Translations under genes and position numbers: made by a program
Part shown: in pieces, positions 43,434 to 52,717 of the stretch
How the letters are laid out: every line of letters begins with the position of its first letter
Numbering within the stretch: the stretch's first letter is position 1
The notes under the pieces: generated by a model
Told to the model about the DNA's origin: nothing
The model's input: the letters and a program-made list of their open reading frames with translations, nothing else
Databases searched by the model: none
NCBI GenBank assembly: GCA_016716325.1
Contig: JADJWO010000001.1
Coordinates: forward strand, 868,001-932,000
Reading direction: 5' to 3'
DNA: 64,000 nt
Source of the DNA: Nitrosomonadales bacterium
GTDB taxonomy: Bacteria > Pseudomonadota > Gammaproteobacteria > Burkholderiales > Gallionellaceae

Positions 43434-44689
43434 TAGCGATCCACCTCACCAAAAACGATGTCCTGCGTGCCGATGATGGTCACCACGTCGGCAATCATGT
43501 GGCCGCGGGACATCTCGTCCAGCCCGGCCATGTGTGCAAAACCGGGGGCGCGTATCTTCATGCGATAGGGTTTGTTCGCGCCATCCGAAACCAGATAGAT
43601 GCCGAACTCGCCTTTGGGATGCTCCACTGCCGCATAGGCTTCGCCGGCCGGCACGTGCATCCCCTCGGTAAACAGTTTGAAATGGTGGATCAACTCTTCC
43701 ATGTTCTGCTTCACGGCCTCGCGCTTCGGCGGACCGAACTTGAGGTTGTCCGTCATCACCGGGCCGGGATTGGCGCGCAGCCACTCGATGCATTGTTTGA
43801 TGATGCGGTTCGACTGGCGCATCTCCTCGACGCGCACCAGATAACGGTCATAGGAATCGCCGTTGGTGCCGACCGGGATGTCGAAATCGATCCGGTCATA
43901 GACTTCGTAGGGTTGCTTCTTGCGCAAATCCCATTCCACCCCGGAGCCACGCAACATCGGGCCGGTAAATCCCAGCGCCAGAGCGCGTTCTGGCGTCACC
44001 ACGCCGATGCCGACGGTACGCTGCTTCCAGATACGGTTGTCGGTCAGCAATGTTTCGTACTCGTCCACGTACTTCGGGAAACGGCTGGTGAAATCTTCCA
44101 GGAAGTCGAGCAGCGAACCCTGGCGGTTTTCATTCAGACGCTTGACCGCCTCGGCATTGTGTATCTTAGATGCCTGGTACTGCGGCATGCTGTCAGGCAG
44201 ATCGCGGTACACCCCGCCCGGCCGGTAATAGGCTGCATGCAGGCGCGCGCCGGATACCGCCTCATAAGCATCCATCAGGTCTTCGCGTTCGCGGAAGCAA
44301 TACAGGAAAACGGTCATCGCACCGATATCCAGCGCGTGCGCTCCCAGCCACAGCAAATGGTTCAGGAGGCGGGTGATCTCGTCGAACATCACGCGGATAT
44401 ACTGGGCACGCAACGGCACTTCGATCCCGGCCAGCTTTTCGACCGCCATCACATAGGCATGCTCGTTGCTCATCATCGAGACATAATCGAGCCGGTCCAT
44501 ATACGGCAAGGCCTGCAGGAAGGTCTTGTGCTCGGCGAGCTTTTCGGTGGCACGATGCAACAGCCCGATATGCGGATCCGCGCGCTCGATGACCTCGCCG
44601 TCCAGCTCCAGCACCAGACGCAACACCCCGTGTGCCGACGGGTGTTGCGGCCCAAAATTCATTGTGTAGTTCTTGATCTCCGCCATCAC
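43433..44689 (-). CDS. nuoD: NADH-quinone oxidoreductase subunit D
   Basis: 418 residues, the 49-kDa-type subunit that lines the quinone-binding pocket. The N-terminal NFGPQHPSAHGVLRLVLELD includes the quinone-site histidine region, and the C-terminus ends in the family-typical DIVFGEVDR. NuoC and NuoD are separate genes here, unlike the fused nuoCD of E. coli. The start is MM, at 44689 or 44686. Confidence 0.96.
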   Translation of the reverse strand: MMAEIKNYTMNFGPQHPSAHGVLRLVLELDGEVIERADPHIGLLHRATEKLAEHKTFLQALPYMDRLDYVSMMSNEHAYVMAVEKLAGIEVPLRAQYIRVMFDEITRLLNHLLWLGAHALDIGAMTVFLYCFREREDLMDAYEAVSGARLHAAYYRPGGVYRDLPDSMPQYQASKIHNAEAVKRLNENRQGSLLDFLEDFTSRFPKYVDEYETLLTDNRIWKQRTVGIGVVTPERALALGFTGPMLRGSGVEWDLRKKQPYEVYDRIDFDIPVGTNGDSYDRYLVRVEEMRQSNRIIKQCIEWLRANPGPVMTDNLKFGPPKREAVKQNMEELIHHFKLFTEGMHVPAGEAYAAVEHPKGEFGIYLVSDGANKPYRMKIRAPGFAHMAGLDEMSRGHMIADVVTIIGTQDIVFGEVDR

Positions 44690-45289
44690 TTATTTCCCTG
44701 GGTTGCTAGCGTAATTTTCTTCACGCACGATGCGCGGCGTAACTTCGCGCGGCTCGATCGAAACGGGTTGATATACCACTCGCTGCTGCTCGGGGTCGTA
44801 GCGCATCTCCACATGTCCGGACAACGGGAAATCCTTGCGGAACGGATTGCCGACAAAACCATAGTCGGTCAGGATGCGGCGCAGATCGGGATGCCCGGTG
44901 AACACGATGCCGTACAGGTCGAAAGCTTCGCGCTCGTACCAGTTCGCGCAGGGCCAGATAACGGTCGCGGATTCGAGTGCCGGGAAATCGTCGTCATCGG
45001 CAAAGATGCGCACCCGCACCCGGACGTTATTCGCTACCGAAATCAGGTGATACACCACCGCAAAGCGCTGCCCCTCCCAGTTGCCGTCGCCGTAGGTGGA
45101 ATAGTCTACGCCGCACAGATCGATCATCTGCTCGAAACCCGCCCCGTCGCGCAGACGCGTGAGTGTATCCAGCATCCCGGCAGACTTGACCACGATCGTC
45201 AGTTCTTCCAGCCTCTCTTCCACATGAACCAGACTGTCGCCAAGCAATTCGGCCAGACTGGTACGCAACACGCCTAAATCAGCAGCCAT
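44690..45289 (-). CDS. nuoC: NADH-quinone oxidoreductase subunit C
   Basis: 199 residues, the 30-kDa-type subunit. The signature WYEREAFDLYGIVFTGHPDLRRIL is intact. It is a structural component of the peripheral arm linking NuoD and NuoB. The gene is separate from nuoD, and its stop directly abuts the nuoD start. Confidence 0.96.
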   Translation of the reverse strand: MAADLGVLRTSLAELLGDSLVHVEERLEELTIVVKSAGMLDTLTRLRDGAGFEQMIDLCGVDYSTYGDGNWEGQRFAVVYHLISVANNVRVRVRIFADDDDFPALESATVIWPCANWYEREAFDLYGIVFTGHPDLRRILTDYGFVGNPFRKDFPLSGHVEMRYDPEQQRVVYQPVSIEPREVTPRIVREENYASNPGK

Positions 45290-45297
45290 GGTTCATC

Positions 45298-45774
45298 CTA
45301 ACGCGCAATGGTATTGGTTCGTTTGATCTTGTTCTGCAACTGGATCAGCCCGTACAGCAGCGCTTCCGCGGTCGGCGGGCATCCGGGTATATATATGTCC
45401 ACCGGCACGATGCGGTCGCAGCCGCGCACCACCGAATAGGAATAATGATAGTAACCGCCGCCATTTGCACACGATCCCATCGAGACCACCCAGCGCGGCT
45501 CGGCCATCTGGTCGTAAACCTTGCGCAATGCGGGAGCCATCTTGTTGCACAGCGTCCCCGCGACGATCATCACATCGGACTGACGCGGACTGGGGCGGAA
45601 CACGATGCCGAAACGATCCAGGTCATAGCGCGAAGCGCCGGCCTGCATCATCTCCACCGCGCAACATGCCAAACCGAACGTCATCGGCCATAACGAACCG
45701 GTGCGCGTGTAATTGATGACGGTATCCAGCGTCGTGGTCACGACGCCTTTTTCCAGAATGCCCTCTATTCCCAT
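45298..45774 (-). CDS. nuoB: NADH-quinone oxidoreductase subunit B
   Basis: 158 residues. It carries the terminal [4Fe-4S] cluster N2 through C37, C38 (FGLACCAVEMM), C102 (SMGSCANGG) and C132 (IPGCPPTAE). N2 hands electrons to quinone. I chose the ATG at 45774, which has AAGGAG seven bases upstream; an in-frame start at 45795 lacks one. It overlaps the nuoA end by 10 bp. Confidence 0.96.
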   Translation of the reverse strand: MGIEGILEKGVVTTTLDTVINYTRTGSLWPMTFGLACCAVEMMQAGASRYDLDRFGIVFRPSPRQSDVMIVAGTLCNKMAPALRKVYDQMAEPRWVVSMGSCANGGGYYHYSYSVVRGCDRIVPVDIYIPGCPPTAEALLYGLIQLQNKIKRTNTIAR

Positions 45775-46121
45775 TCCAGGGCTCCTTTCATCCACTCATA
45801 GATAAAGCCAACCACCAGGACGGCCAGGAAAATCATCATGGAAACGAAACCGAACAATCCGATCTCCTTGAGCACAATGGCCCAGGGGAACATGAAAGCG
45901 ATTTCAAGATCGAAAAGGATGAACAGGATGGCGACCAGGTAGTAACGCACATCGAACTTCATGCGCGCATCCTCAAAGGCCTCAAAACCACATTCGTAGG
46001 GAGAATTTTTCTTGCTGTCCGGATGGCTCCTGGAGACCAGCTTGCCTAGCGCCAGAGGAATCACGCCCATCGCAAGGCCGACACAGATGAACAACAACAC
46101 CGGAAAATAGTTTTCCAACAT
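45765..46121 (-). CDS. nuoA: NADH-quinone oxidoreductase subunit A
   Basis: 118 residues with three membrane helices. The loop segment SRSHPDSKKNSPYECGFEAF is the conserved TMH1-2 loop near the quinone chamber. It is the first gene of the 14-gene nuo operon. About 110 bp separate it from tRNA-Leu on the same strand, so the operon may be read from its own promoter, from the tRNA promoter, or both. No clear promoter is visible in the AT-rich gap (46150-46200). Confidence 0.96.
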   Translation of the reverse strand: MLENYFPVLLFICVGLAMGVIPLALGKLVSRSHPDSKKNSPYECGFEAFEDARMKFDVRYYLVAILFILFDLEIAFMFPWAIVLKEIGLFGFVSMMIFLAVLVVGFIYEWMKGALEWE

Positions 46122-46231
46122 GTAAGCTTTCCCCCTCTGCTTGCGACTTCGTGAGTTAATCCGGAAGAATTAAATCAGAATCATTTTTAATCGTTTTTTT
46201 CGCATGTACACCCGCGTGCCCGCTTGTATTT

Positions 46232-46316
46232 TGGTGCCGATGAGCAGACTCGAACTGCTACGGCTTGCGCCACTACCCCCTCAAGATAGCGTGTCTACCA
46301 ATTTCACCACATCGGC
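46232..46316 (-). tRNA. tRNA-Leu (anticodon GAG)
   Basis: 85 nt including an encoded CCA. Acceptor arms GCCGATG and CATCGGC pair. The anticodon stem CTATC/GGTAG encloses the loop TTGAGGG, giving anticodon GAG (codons CUC/CUU). D-loop GGTAGAC, long variable arm and TTCGAGTCTG T-loop region are class II tRNA-Leu features. Confidence 0.95.
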
Positions 46317-46336
46317 AATGCTACACCACTACATGA

Positions 46337-46681
46337 CTATTTCGGAATCTCCCTGGACTTGGAACTATCCGCAGGATCGACCGAAGGTACCGCCGGAGCC
46401 GATTTTGTCGCAGCCGCATTTACTTTATCCATCACACCTTGCTGTTGCGCAGGATGCGAATAGAGATAGGTCAGGGACAAACTGGTGACGAAAAACAGCG
46501 TCGCGGCCACTGCCGTGCTACGACTGAGGAAATTCGCTGAACCGCTGGAACCGAATAAGCTGCCTGCCGAACCGGACCCGAATGCCGCACCCATGTCTGC
46601 GCCTTTGCCGTGCTGCATCAGCACCAGTCCGATCAACACCACCGCAGTTAAAACATGCACCGCCCAAACTAATGTTTCCAC
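46337..46681 (-). CDS. secG: Preprotein translocase subunit SecG
   Basis: 114 residues from a GTG start at 46681 (VETLVWAVHVLTAVVLIGLV), preceded by GAGG. Two membrane helices, about residues 3-22 and 52-72, flank the typical Gly/Ser-rich loop FGSGSAGSLFGSSGSANFLS. SecG assists SecYE in protein export through the inner membrane. A longer in-frame reading reaches 46792 but that extension is unlike SecG and overlaps tpiA. The order tpiA-secG-tRNA-Leu-nuo is a familiar proteobacterial arrangement. Confidence 0.92.
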   Translation of the reverse strand: METLVWAVHVLTAVVLIGLVLMQHGKGADMGAAFGSGSAGSLFGSSGSANFLSRSTAVAATLFFVTSLSLTYLYSHPAQQQGVMDKVNAAATKSAPAVPSVDPADSSKSREIPK

Positions 46682-46724
46682 ACTCTCTACCTCGAAATAC
46701 CTTTTGATCCCAGCCCGACGCCAG

Positions 46725-47489
46725 TCACTTTGCTGCCGCATGCGCGGCGCGGCAGATTGCCACAAAATCGTCGGCAACAAGCGATGCGCCACCGATCAAA
46801 CCACCATCTATATCAGGCATTGCAAATAACTGATCAGCATTGTTTGCCTTGACGCTGCCGCCGTAGAGTATACACAAGCCCTCAGCTGCCCGCCCGTCCA
46901 ATTGCGCAACCCTTTGACGGATAAAAGCATGAACCGCCTGCGCCTGATCCGGCGTTGCCGTTTTCCCGGTACCGATCGCCCAAACCGGCTCATACGCGAT
47001 CACCGATTTCGCGATAGCATCGACGCCCGCGTGATTCAGCACGACCTCCAACTGCTTTGCAACGACTTGTTCGGTAATGCCGCCTTCACGTTCCGACAGC
47101 GTCTCGCCCACACAAAAGATCGGCGCAAGGCCGAACTTGATCGCCGCGTCGAACTTTGCGGCTGCAATATCGTTGCTCTCATGGAACAGGGCACGGCGCT
47201 CGGAATGCCCGATAATCACATAGCGACATCCGAAATCGGCCAACATGCCCGGCGCGACCGCGCCGGTGAACGCCCCTTGCTCATGCTGACTCAGATTCTG
47301 CGCGCCCCAGGCGATATTACTGCCCTGCAGCATCGATTGCGCCTGGGCAAGATAGGGGTACGGGACACACACACCGTAATCCGCATTGTTCAAATCCCTG
47401 ACACCCTGTATGACACCTTCCAGCAAAGCCTTGTTGCCCGCCAGACTGCCATACATCTTCCAGTTCCCAACAACCAGTTTCCGACGCAT
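46725..47489 (-). CDS. tpiA: Triosephosphate isomerase
   Basis: 254 residues. It interconverts dihydroxyacetone phosphate and glyceraldehyde-3-phosphate. The catalytic lysine is in GNWKMYG (Lys11), the histidine in VIIGHSERR and the glutamate in AYEPVWAIGTG. The phosphate-binding end LYGGSVKANN is present. I prefer the ATG at 47489 because family members begin at the MRRKLVVGNW-type segment; the ATG at 47510 is possible and neither has a strong ribosome-binding site. secG follows 43 bp downstream. Confidence 0.95.
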   Translation of the reverse strand: MRRKLVVGNWKMYGSLAGNKALLEGVIQGVRDLNNADYGVCVPYPYLAQAQSMLQGSNIAWGAQNLSQHEQGAFTGAVAPGMLADFGCRYVIIGHSERRALFHESNDIAAAKFDAAIKFGLAPIFCVGETLSEREGGITEQVVAKQLEVVLNHAGVDAIAKSVIAYEPVWAIGTGKTATPDQAQAVHAFIRQRVAQLDGRAAEGLCILYGGSVKANNADQLFAMPDIDGGLIGGASLVADDFVAICRAAHAAAK

Positions 47490-47575
47490 CTTGATTAATC
47501 CGTTCAGCATTTAAGGTGCGTAATCCTACCCGTGAACGCAAAAGCGGTCAATGAAACAATTGTCGAAATCGGCCG

Positions 47576-47956
47576 TCAGGCGGCCTGCACGGGTATCTGG
47601 TCGCGCCGGGCAACGATACGGTTGAACTCATCCACGTAGACAAGCTGCGGATGGAATTTTTGCAATTCGAGTTCGGAATACATGGCATAGGTGGCGATAA
47701 TGATGATGTCGCCGGGATTGGCCTTGTGTGCGGCCGCGCCATTGATGGAAACCACACCGGAACCGCGTTGCGCACGGATCGCATAGGTGGTGAAGCGCTC
47801 ACCGTTGGTGACGTTGTAAATCTCGATCTGCTGGTATTCCTTGATGTCAGCGGCATCCAGCAAATCGTCGTCGATCGCGCAGGAGCCCTCGTAGTGCAAC
47901 TCGGAATGCGTCACGCGCGCCCGGTGCAATTTGGCCTTAAGCATGATTCTTTGCAT
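47576..47956 (-). CDS. panD: Aspartate 1-decarboxylase precursor
   Basis: 126 residues. It makes beta-alanine for pantothenate synthesis. The self-cleavage site is G24-S25 in HYEGSCAID; cleavage makes the pyruvoyl cofactor. The ATG at 47956 follows a strong GGGAGGTG; an upstream in-frame ATG at 47974 would include that site in the coding region. It lies 41 bp behind panC. Confidence 0.95.
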   Translation of the reverse strand: MQRIMLKAKLHRARVTHSELHYEGSCAIDDDLLDAADIKEYQQIEIYNVTNGERFTTYAIRAQRGSGVVSINGAAAHKANPGDIIIIATYAMYSELELQKFHPQLVYVDEFNRIVARRDQIPVQAA

Positions 47957-47997
47957 GGGACACCTCCCTTCCAAACGGGGCGCGGATTATATAACAA

Positions 47998-48834
47998 TCA
48001 ACCGTCAAGACAAAATTCGACATTATCCAGCAAGCGGGTATTGCCCAGCCTTGCCGCCGCCAGAATGACCAGTGCGCGTTGCGACGGATCGGCCGGCTGC
48101 AAATCGGACGGGTTGCGCACCATCACATAATCCACCGACCACCCGCTTGCAGTGAGCGACTCGGCCGCCTGGCGCTGCAATCGCCCGAAATCCCGTTCGC
48201 CCTGCAGGACGGCCTGTCGCATCCCTTGCAGCGTACGGTACAAGGCGACCGCCCCGGTGCGCTCCGACTCGCTCAGGTACTGATTGCGCGAACTGAGCGC
48301 CAGTCCGTCCGGCGCACGCACCGTCTCCCCGCCAACGATGCGCACCGGCAGATTCAATTGTGAAACGAGCTGGCGAATGATGTGCAACTGCTGATAATCC
48401 TTCTTGCCGAACAGCGCAACCTGCGGCTGCACGATGTTCAGCAGTTTCAGCACCACCGTCGCCATGCCGCGAAAATGACCGGGACGAGCCGCGCCGCACA
48501 ACTCATTGGCAATCGGCGGCGGCTCGACGAATACCGTCTGCCGCACCGGGTACATCTCGCTGACCGATGGCGCGAACACCACGTCCGCCAACCCGCGCAG
48601 CCTGTCGCAATCCGCTTCCAGCGTGCGCGGGTACTGGTCGAAATCCTCGCCGGGACCAAACTGCAGGGGGTTGACGAAAATACTCACCACCACGCACCGT
48701 CCATGCCCGCGTGCCTGACGGACCAGCGCGAGATGCCCCTCGTGCAGGTTACCCATGGTCGGCACGAAGGCGATGTCCTGCTCGCCCGCCATGCGGGCAC
48801 GCAATTCAGTAACGGTATGGATAAGCTGCATCAT
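47998..48834 (-). CDS. panC: Pantothenate synthetase (pantoate-beta-alanine ligase)
   Basis: 278 residues. It joins pantoate and beta-alanine with ATP. The nucleotidyl-transferase motif is VPTMGNLHEGHLALV, with GKKDYQQLHIIRQLV and LSSRNQYLS further on. The N-terminus is MM, so 48831 is also possible. panD follows closely; panB, which usually sits next to panC, is separated here by two other genes. Confidence 0.96.
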   Translation of the reverse strand: MMQLIHTVTELRARMAGEQDIAFVPTMGNLHEGHLALVRQARGHGRCVVVSIFVNPLQFGPGEDFDQYPRTLEADCDRLRGLADVVFAPSVSEMYPVRQTVFVEPPPIANELCGAARPGHFRGMATVVLKLLNIVQPQVALFGKKDYQQLHIIRQLVSQLNLPVRIVGGETVRAPDGLALSSRNQYLSESERTGAVALYRTLQGMRQAVLQGERDFGRLQRQAAESLTASGWSVDYVMVRNPSDLQPADPSQRALVILAAARLGNTRLLDNVEFCLDG

Positions 48835-48843
48835 GCATTCCAG

Positions 48844-49671
48844 TCAATTTGTCGCACCACCGGCCCCCGCAACGATCCACGGCTCGAGACGCTTTCCGAA
48901 CGCAACCGTAACTTCAAACGGCGTCGAATTACCAAACAGCCCGCGATAAGCGAGCGGCACGTTGATGCGCTCGGCATGCAATTCCCTGACATAACCCGCG
49001 ATACGGGTTTCTTCCTGTTCAGATATCGCAGTCGGCTGGATCAAGCCGCGCACGATGGCATAGCGGACGCGATCAGGATAGGCGGCACGCAATTTTTGCA
49101 GATCGAGCCCGGCGTCGATCACGAACAGGCGGCTACCCTGGTCTTGTTCATGCCGGAAGCTTTTTTCGGCGCCCTCAGCCCTGCGTTGCATCTCGGTGTT
49201 GCCGGGGGAAGCCGCCGACAGTTTCTTGCTCTCCTCTGCATATGCCCGGGCGCGCTGCAAATGGCGTTGATATGACTGGCCATCCAGTTCCAGCACCAGC
49301 ATCACTTCTTTCGACTGCTCCCGCCTGTTGCGGCGGCCAACCTCTTCCGTGCCGGCCAACTCCTCCACATCGAAGCCAAGTTCGGCCAGCTTGGCCTTGT
49401 CCAGCCAGACCGGCATCCCCCAACGACTGGAATACACGCCGTAATTGTAACTATCATCCTCCGCCTGCTCGAATCGCCAGTTCAGCGTCAACGTGATGCC
49501 GCTGTTGTCCTTTCCGGAACGCCAGGTCGAATGTTGCAGTTCGCGCTGCGTCAGTTGCAAGCGGCTTTCCGGGTCTCCGCTTCGGTTGTAACCGGCGCCC
49601 CCCAGAGCAACGGCATTGGTCAACAGAATCAGGGCGCTGCCTGCAATCAGGGTGCGCGACCATTTCATCAT
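48844..49671 (-). CDS. DUF4824-like membrane-anchored protein of unknown function
   Basis: 275 residues. One N-terminal hydrophobic segment (TLIAGSALILLTNAVALGG) acts as anchor or signal. The rest is a polar, probably periplasmic domain (LTLNWRFEQAEDDSYNYGVY, LFVIDAGLDLQKLRAAYPD). I recognise the overall type as DUF4824, with moderate certainty. Its start overlaps the stop of the upstream DUF2157-like gene (ATGA), and the two domains usually occur together, so they probably form one complex. Function unknown. panC begins 10 bp downstream. Confidence 0.7.
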   Translation of the reverse strand: MMKWSRTLIAGSALILLTNAVALGGAGYNRSGDPESRLQLTQRELQHSTWRSGKDNSGITLTLNWRFEQAEDDSYNYGVYSSRWGMPVWLDKAKLAELGFDVEELAGTEEVGRRNRREQSKEVMLVLELDGQSYQRHLQRARAYAEESKKLSAASPGNTEMQRRAEGAEKSFRHEQDQGSRLFVIDAGLDLQKLRAAYPDRVRYAIVRGLIQPTAISEQEETRIAGYVRELHAERINVPLAYRGLFGNSTPFEVTVAFGKRLEPWIVAGAGGATN

Positions 49672-50747
49672 GACGACTCTCCCTTGAACAGCCTGTAGCT
49701 GGTTGCGCGCAAGCGCTTGAGCACCATCAGGAACAGCACCGCAACCAGGCCGAGCACCAGGAAGAACAGGTACTTGGGCATGTTCTCCCACCACCAGTCG
49801 AATATTTTCGTGTACAGGAAGATGATGAAGAACGTAACACCGGTGTTGATCACTTCCGGCCATTGTCTGCGCACGCCATACCAGACGGCTATCGAACTGC
49901 CGACAAAACCCGTCACCTGATAGAAACCCTCGATGAAATCCACATCCCAGTCGAGATAACTGGAATTGCCCCAGTTACCCATCACCAGCACCGGCAGAAA
50001 GACTGCAAGCAAGCCGAAGATGCGATACATGGGCGGAAAATCCACAAAGCGCGTATGGCGGACAAAATGCGGCAGCGCCAGCAGGATCGCGGCGGCAGGG
50101 AAAAAGTTTTCCGGGCGCTCGCCGAAACTGAGCCAGTACATCCCGCCCCAGGTTCCGGTGCGCGCGGCGACCCAGGCAATCATGCACAGGATACCGGCCA
50201 CCAGCAGCAAACGCAGGTCGCAGGCATAGGCCAGCAGGAAGGCCAGCGCCGCCCACGGCAACAGCGCATTGTCGGAAGGCGTGATATTGAATATCTGGCC
50301 CAGCATCGTGATGTTCAATACAAAGCAGGCGAACGTCACCAGCGCGGCCAGTTTGGCAAAATAGCCGGAAGTATCCCTATGCCGGAGAAACAGCGTAACG
50401 CCCAGCATCAGCAGTGGTGCGGCAACCAGGATCAGCACTTGCGCGACCGTCGAGAGCCAGCCCCAGAACTGGTAGAACAGGAAGAACACGCTGGCCGACA
50501 GCGCCAGCGCGCCGAACAGCGAGGCAATACGCATCCCCAGGGACAACTGGCTGGCATGTTTGTCGCGGTCGATGTCGAAGTGCTGCGCATACTGGCTCAA
50601 CAACTGGCGATGGTGTTCATCCACCCGCTGACGCTGTTCCTCGTCCAGCGCGACGATCCCCTCGCGTTCCAGCAGCGCCATCTCGCTCTGGAAAACGCGA
50701 ATCTGGTCCGCTCGTTGCTGGGCCTCGTATCGGGAAAGAATGTTCAT
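49668..50747 (-). CDS. DUF2157-like multi-spanning membrane protein
   Basis: 359 residues. A cytoplasmic helical N-terminus (MNILSRYEAQQRADQIRVFQ, residues 1-75) precedes about ten membrane helices (LFGALALSASVFFLFYQFWG and on). This layout matches DUF2157 proteins, whose function is unknown. The last helix is followed by a basic tail (LKRLRATSYRLFKGE). It is coupled by overlap to the DUF4824-like gene and separated by 53 bp from panB. The pair interrupts the usual panB-panC neighbourhood. Confidence 0.7.
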   Translation of the reverse strand: MNILSRYEAQQRADQIRVFQSEMALLEREGIVALDEEQRQRVDEHHRQLLSQYAQHFDIDRDKHASQLSLGMRIASLFGALALSASVFFLFYQFWGWLSTVAQVLILVAAPLLMLGVTLFLRHRDTSGYFAKLAALVTFACFVLNITMLGQIFNITPSDNALLPWAALAFLLAYACDLRLLLVAGILCMIAWVAARTGTWGGMYWLSFGERPENFFPAAAILLALPHFVRHTRFVDFPPMYRIFGLLAVFLPVLVMGNWGNSSYLDWDVDFIEGFYQVTGFVGSSIAVWYGVRRQWPEVINTGVTFFIIFLYTKIFDWWWENMPKYLFFLVLGLVAVLFLMVLKRLRATSYRLFKGESS

Positions 50748-50800
50748 GTATCACCCCAAATCATTGGCGATGCAGCAGGCGAACCGCGCCGCCTGCGGGA

Positions 50801-51598
50801 TCAGGAGAAACTGTGTTCTGCAGCGGGGAATTTACCCGCCTTCACTTCGGCCACATAGTGCGCCACCGCTGTCGCGATGCTGTCTGCGCCCCGCATGTAA
50901 TTCTTCACGAAACGCGGCTTTTTGCGCGGATAGATGTCCAGCATGTCATACAGCACCAGCACCTGGCCGGAACATCCGGCCCCCGCACCGATGCCGATGG
51001 TGGGGATGGCAAGTGCGGCAGTGATCTCGGTCGCCAGCGTGGCGGGAACCGCTTCCAGCACCAGCATCCCCGCGCCGGCTTGCTGCAGGGCCAGCGCATC
51101 CTGTAACAGCGCCTGCGCGGCGGCCGAATCCCTGCCCTGCACGCGATAACCGCCCATCTGGTGTACCGATTGCGGGGTCAGGCCGATATGCCCGCATACC
51201 GGGATGGCACGCGAAGTCAGGAACCGCACGGTCTCCGCCATCTCGATCCCGCCTTCCAGCTTGACCATCTGCGCGCCCGCCGCCATCAACTGCACGGCAT
51301 TGGCATAAGTCTCGCGCGGACTGACCTGGAAGGTGCCGAACGGCATGTCGGCAACGATGAATGCCTTGCCGGAGCCGCTTGCCACGCATGCGGTATGGTA
51401 GGCCATGCTGTCCAGCGTCACCGGTAGCGTGGTCTCGCGCCCTTGCAGCACCATGCCGAGCGAATCGCCCACCAGCAGCACGTCTACGCCCTGCGTCTCG
51501 AGCAGGGTCGCGAAGCTCGCGTCGTAACAGGTCAGCACGGCGATCTTCTCACCCGTGTCGCGCATCGTTTGCAGCGCAGTCAATGTGGTTCGCATCAC
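50801..51598 (-). CDS. panB: 3-methyl-2-oxobutanoate hydroxymethyltransferase
   Basis: 265 residues. It makes ketopantoate from alpha-ketoisovalerate and methylenetetrahydrofolate, the first step to pantoate. Metal and substrate residues are in LLVGDSLGMVLQGRETTLPV, and the catalytic region LEAVPATLATEIT is present. Its start overlaps the deoxynucleoside kinase stop by 4 bp (start 51598 or 51595), so it belongs to the pcnB-folK-kinase-panB series. Confidence 0.96.
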   Translation of the reverse strand: MMRTTLTALQTMRDTGEKIAVLTCYDASFATLLETQGVDVLLVGDSLGMVLQGRETTLPVTLDSMAYHTACVASGSGKAFIVADMPFGTFQVSPRETYANAVQLMAAGAQMVKLEGGIEMAETVRFLTSRAIPVCGHIGLTPQSVHQMGGYRVQGRDSAAAQALLQDALALQQAGAGMLVLEAVPATLATEITAALAIPTIGIGAGAGCSGQVLVLYDMLDIYPRKKPRFVKNYMRGADSIATAVAHYVAEVKAGKFPAAEHSFS

Positions 51599-52236
51599 CC
51601 TCCCCTGCTGAAGAATTCCCGTGGCCCGCGCATCTCACCGATGCGTTGCAGCAACAGCTCGAAATCTTCGCCGCCGTCGACGAAGTTCAGATTCTCGCTA
51701 TTCACCATCAATACCGGCGCCGCGTCGTAATGATAGAAGAAATCGCTGTAGCTTTGTGCCAGACGCAACAAGTAGGCATCGCCGATGCCCTGCTCATAAG
51801 ACTGTGCGCGACGGCGCACGCGTTCCATCAGCGTCTCGGGCGATGCCTGCAAATAGATCACCAGGTCCGGTACGGGCGCTTGCAGTTGCAGACTGTGATA
51901 GATCTGCTGATACAGCGCGAACTCCTCCTCGCCCAGGTTCAGGCGCGCGAACAGCGTATCCTTGTCGAACAGGTAATCCGCCACGGTGCTGACACGGAAC
52001 AGGTCCATCTGGGTCAGCTCGCGCACCTCGTTACCGCGCTGGAACAGGAAGAAAAGCTGCGTCGCCAACGCGTAGCGCGCCGGATCGCGGTAAAAATCAG
52101 CCAGAAAGGGATTCTCGCCGGGCTTTTCCAGCAGGGTCGTCGCGCCGACATGTTGCGCAAGGCGCTGCGCAAGACTGGTCTTGCCGACCCCGATCGGCCC
52201 CTCCACCACCACATAGCGATACTTATCGAACAACAT
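51595..52236 (-). CDS. Deoxynucleoside (deoxyadenosine/deoxyguanosine) kinase family
   Basis: 213 residues. The P-loop GPIGVGKTS is near residue 14. FLADFYRDPARYALATQLFFL and the lid-type ARG cluster MERVRRRAQSYEQGI follow. In the family it phosphorylates deoxynucleosides for salvage; the substrate cannot be read from sequence. The start ATG at 52236 overlaps the folK end by 14 bp. The order folK-kinase-panB is common in betaproteobacteria. Confidence 0.88.
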   Translation of the reverse strand: MLFDKYRYVVVEGPIGVGKTSLAQRLAQHVGATTLLEKPGENPFLADFYRDPARYALATQLFFLFQRGNEVRELTQMDLFRVSTVADYLFDKDTLFARLNLGEEEFALYQQIYHSLQLQAPVPDLVIYLQASPETLMERVRRRAQSYEQGIGDAYLLRLAQSYSDFFYHYDAAPVLMVNSENLNFVDGGEDFELLLQRIGEMRGPREFFSRGG

Positions 52237-52717
52237 CGGCAAGCCGCTCCAGAGCCTGATCCTGACAGTCCAGCAGGGCGCGCCGAGCCGCACCCATGCC
52301 GGGTATCTCGCAATCCGGCGCGATCTCCAGCAACGGTCGCAACACGAACGCACGCATGTGCATCTGCGGATGCGGGATGGTCAGCCCGTGTTCATGCAAT
52401 CGCAGTTCGTCGTACAGCAGCACATCCAGGTCGAGTATGCGGGGCGCATTGCGAAAGGTGCGCTCGCGCCCGTGCCGATGCTCGATATCCAGCAAGGCTT
52501 GCAACAGGGCTTGCGGCGTCAGACCCGTAGCGATCTTGGCCACCGCATTCACGAAATCGGGCTGATCCAGATAGCCCAGCGGCGCGCTGCGGTACAGCGA
52601 AGATCGCGCCAGCAGTTCAGTGTCCGGCAACTGGCCGAGGTCGGCAAGGGCTCGCTGCAACTGGCTGCACGGATCATCGAGATTGCTGCCCAGCCCGATG
52701 AAGGCGATGTGTTCCAT
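52223..52717 (-). CDS. folK: 2-amino-4-hydroxy-6-hydroxymethyldihydropteridine pyrophosphokinase
   Basis: 164 residues. It transfers pyrophosphate to hydroxymethyldihydropterin in folate synthesis. Motifs GLGSNLDDP, RILDLDVLLYD (metal-binding aspartates) and IPHPQMHMRAFVL are present. The ATG at 52717 overlaps the pcnB stop (TAATG). Longer in-frame starts run through pcnB and are unlike the family. Confidence 0.94.
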   Translation of the reverse strand: MEHIAFIGLGSNLDDPCSQLQRALADLGQLPDTELLARSSLYRSAPLGYLDQPDFVNAVAKIATGLTPQALLQALLDIEHRHGRERTFRNAPRILDLDVLLYDELRLHEHGLTIPHPQMHMRAFVLRPLLEIAPDCEIPGMGAARRALLDCQDQALERLADVVR

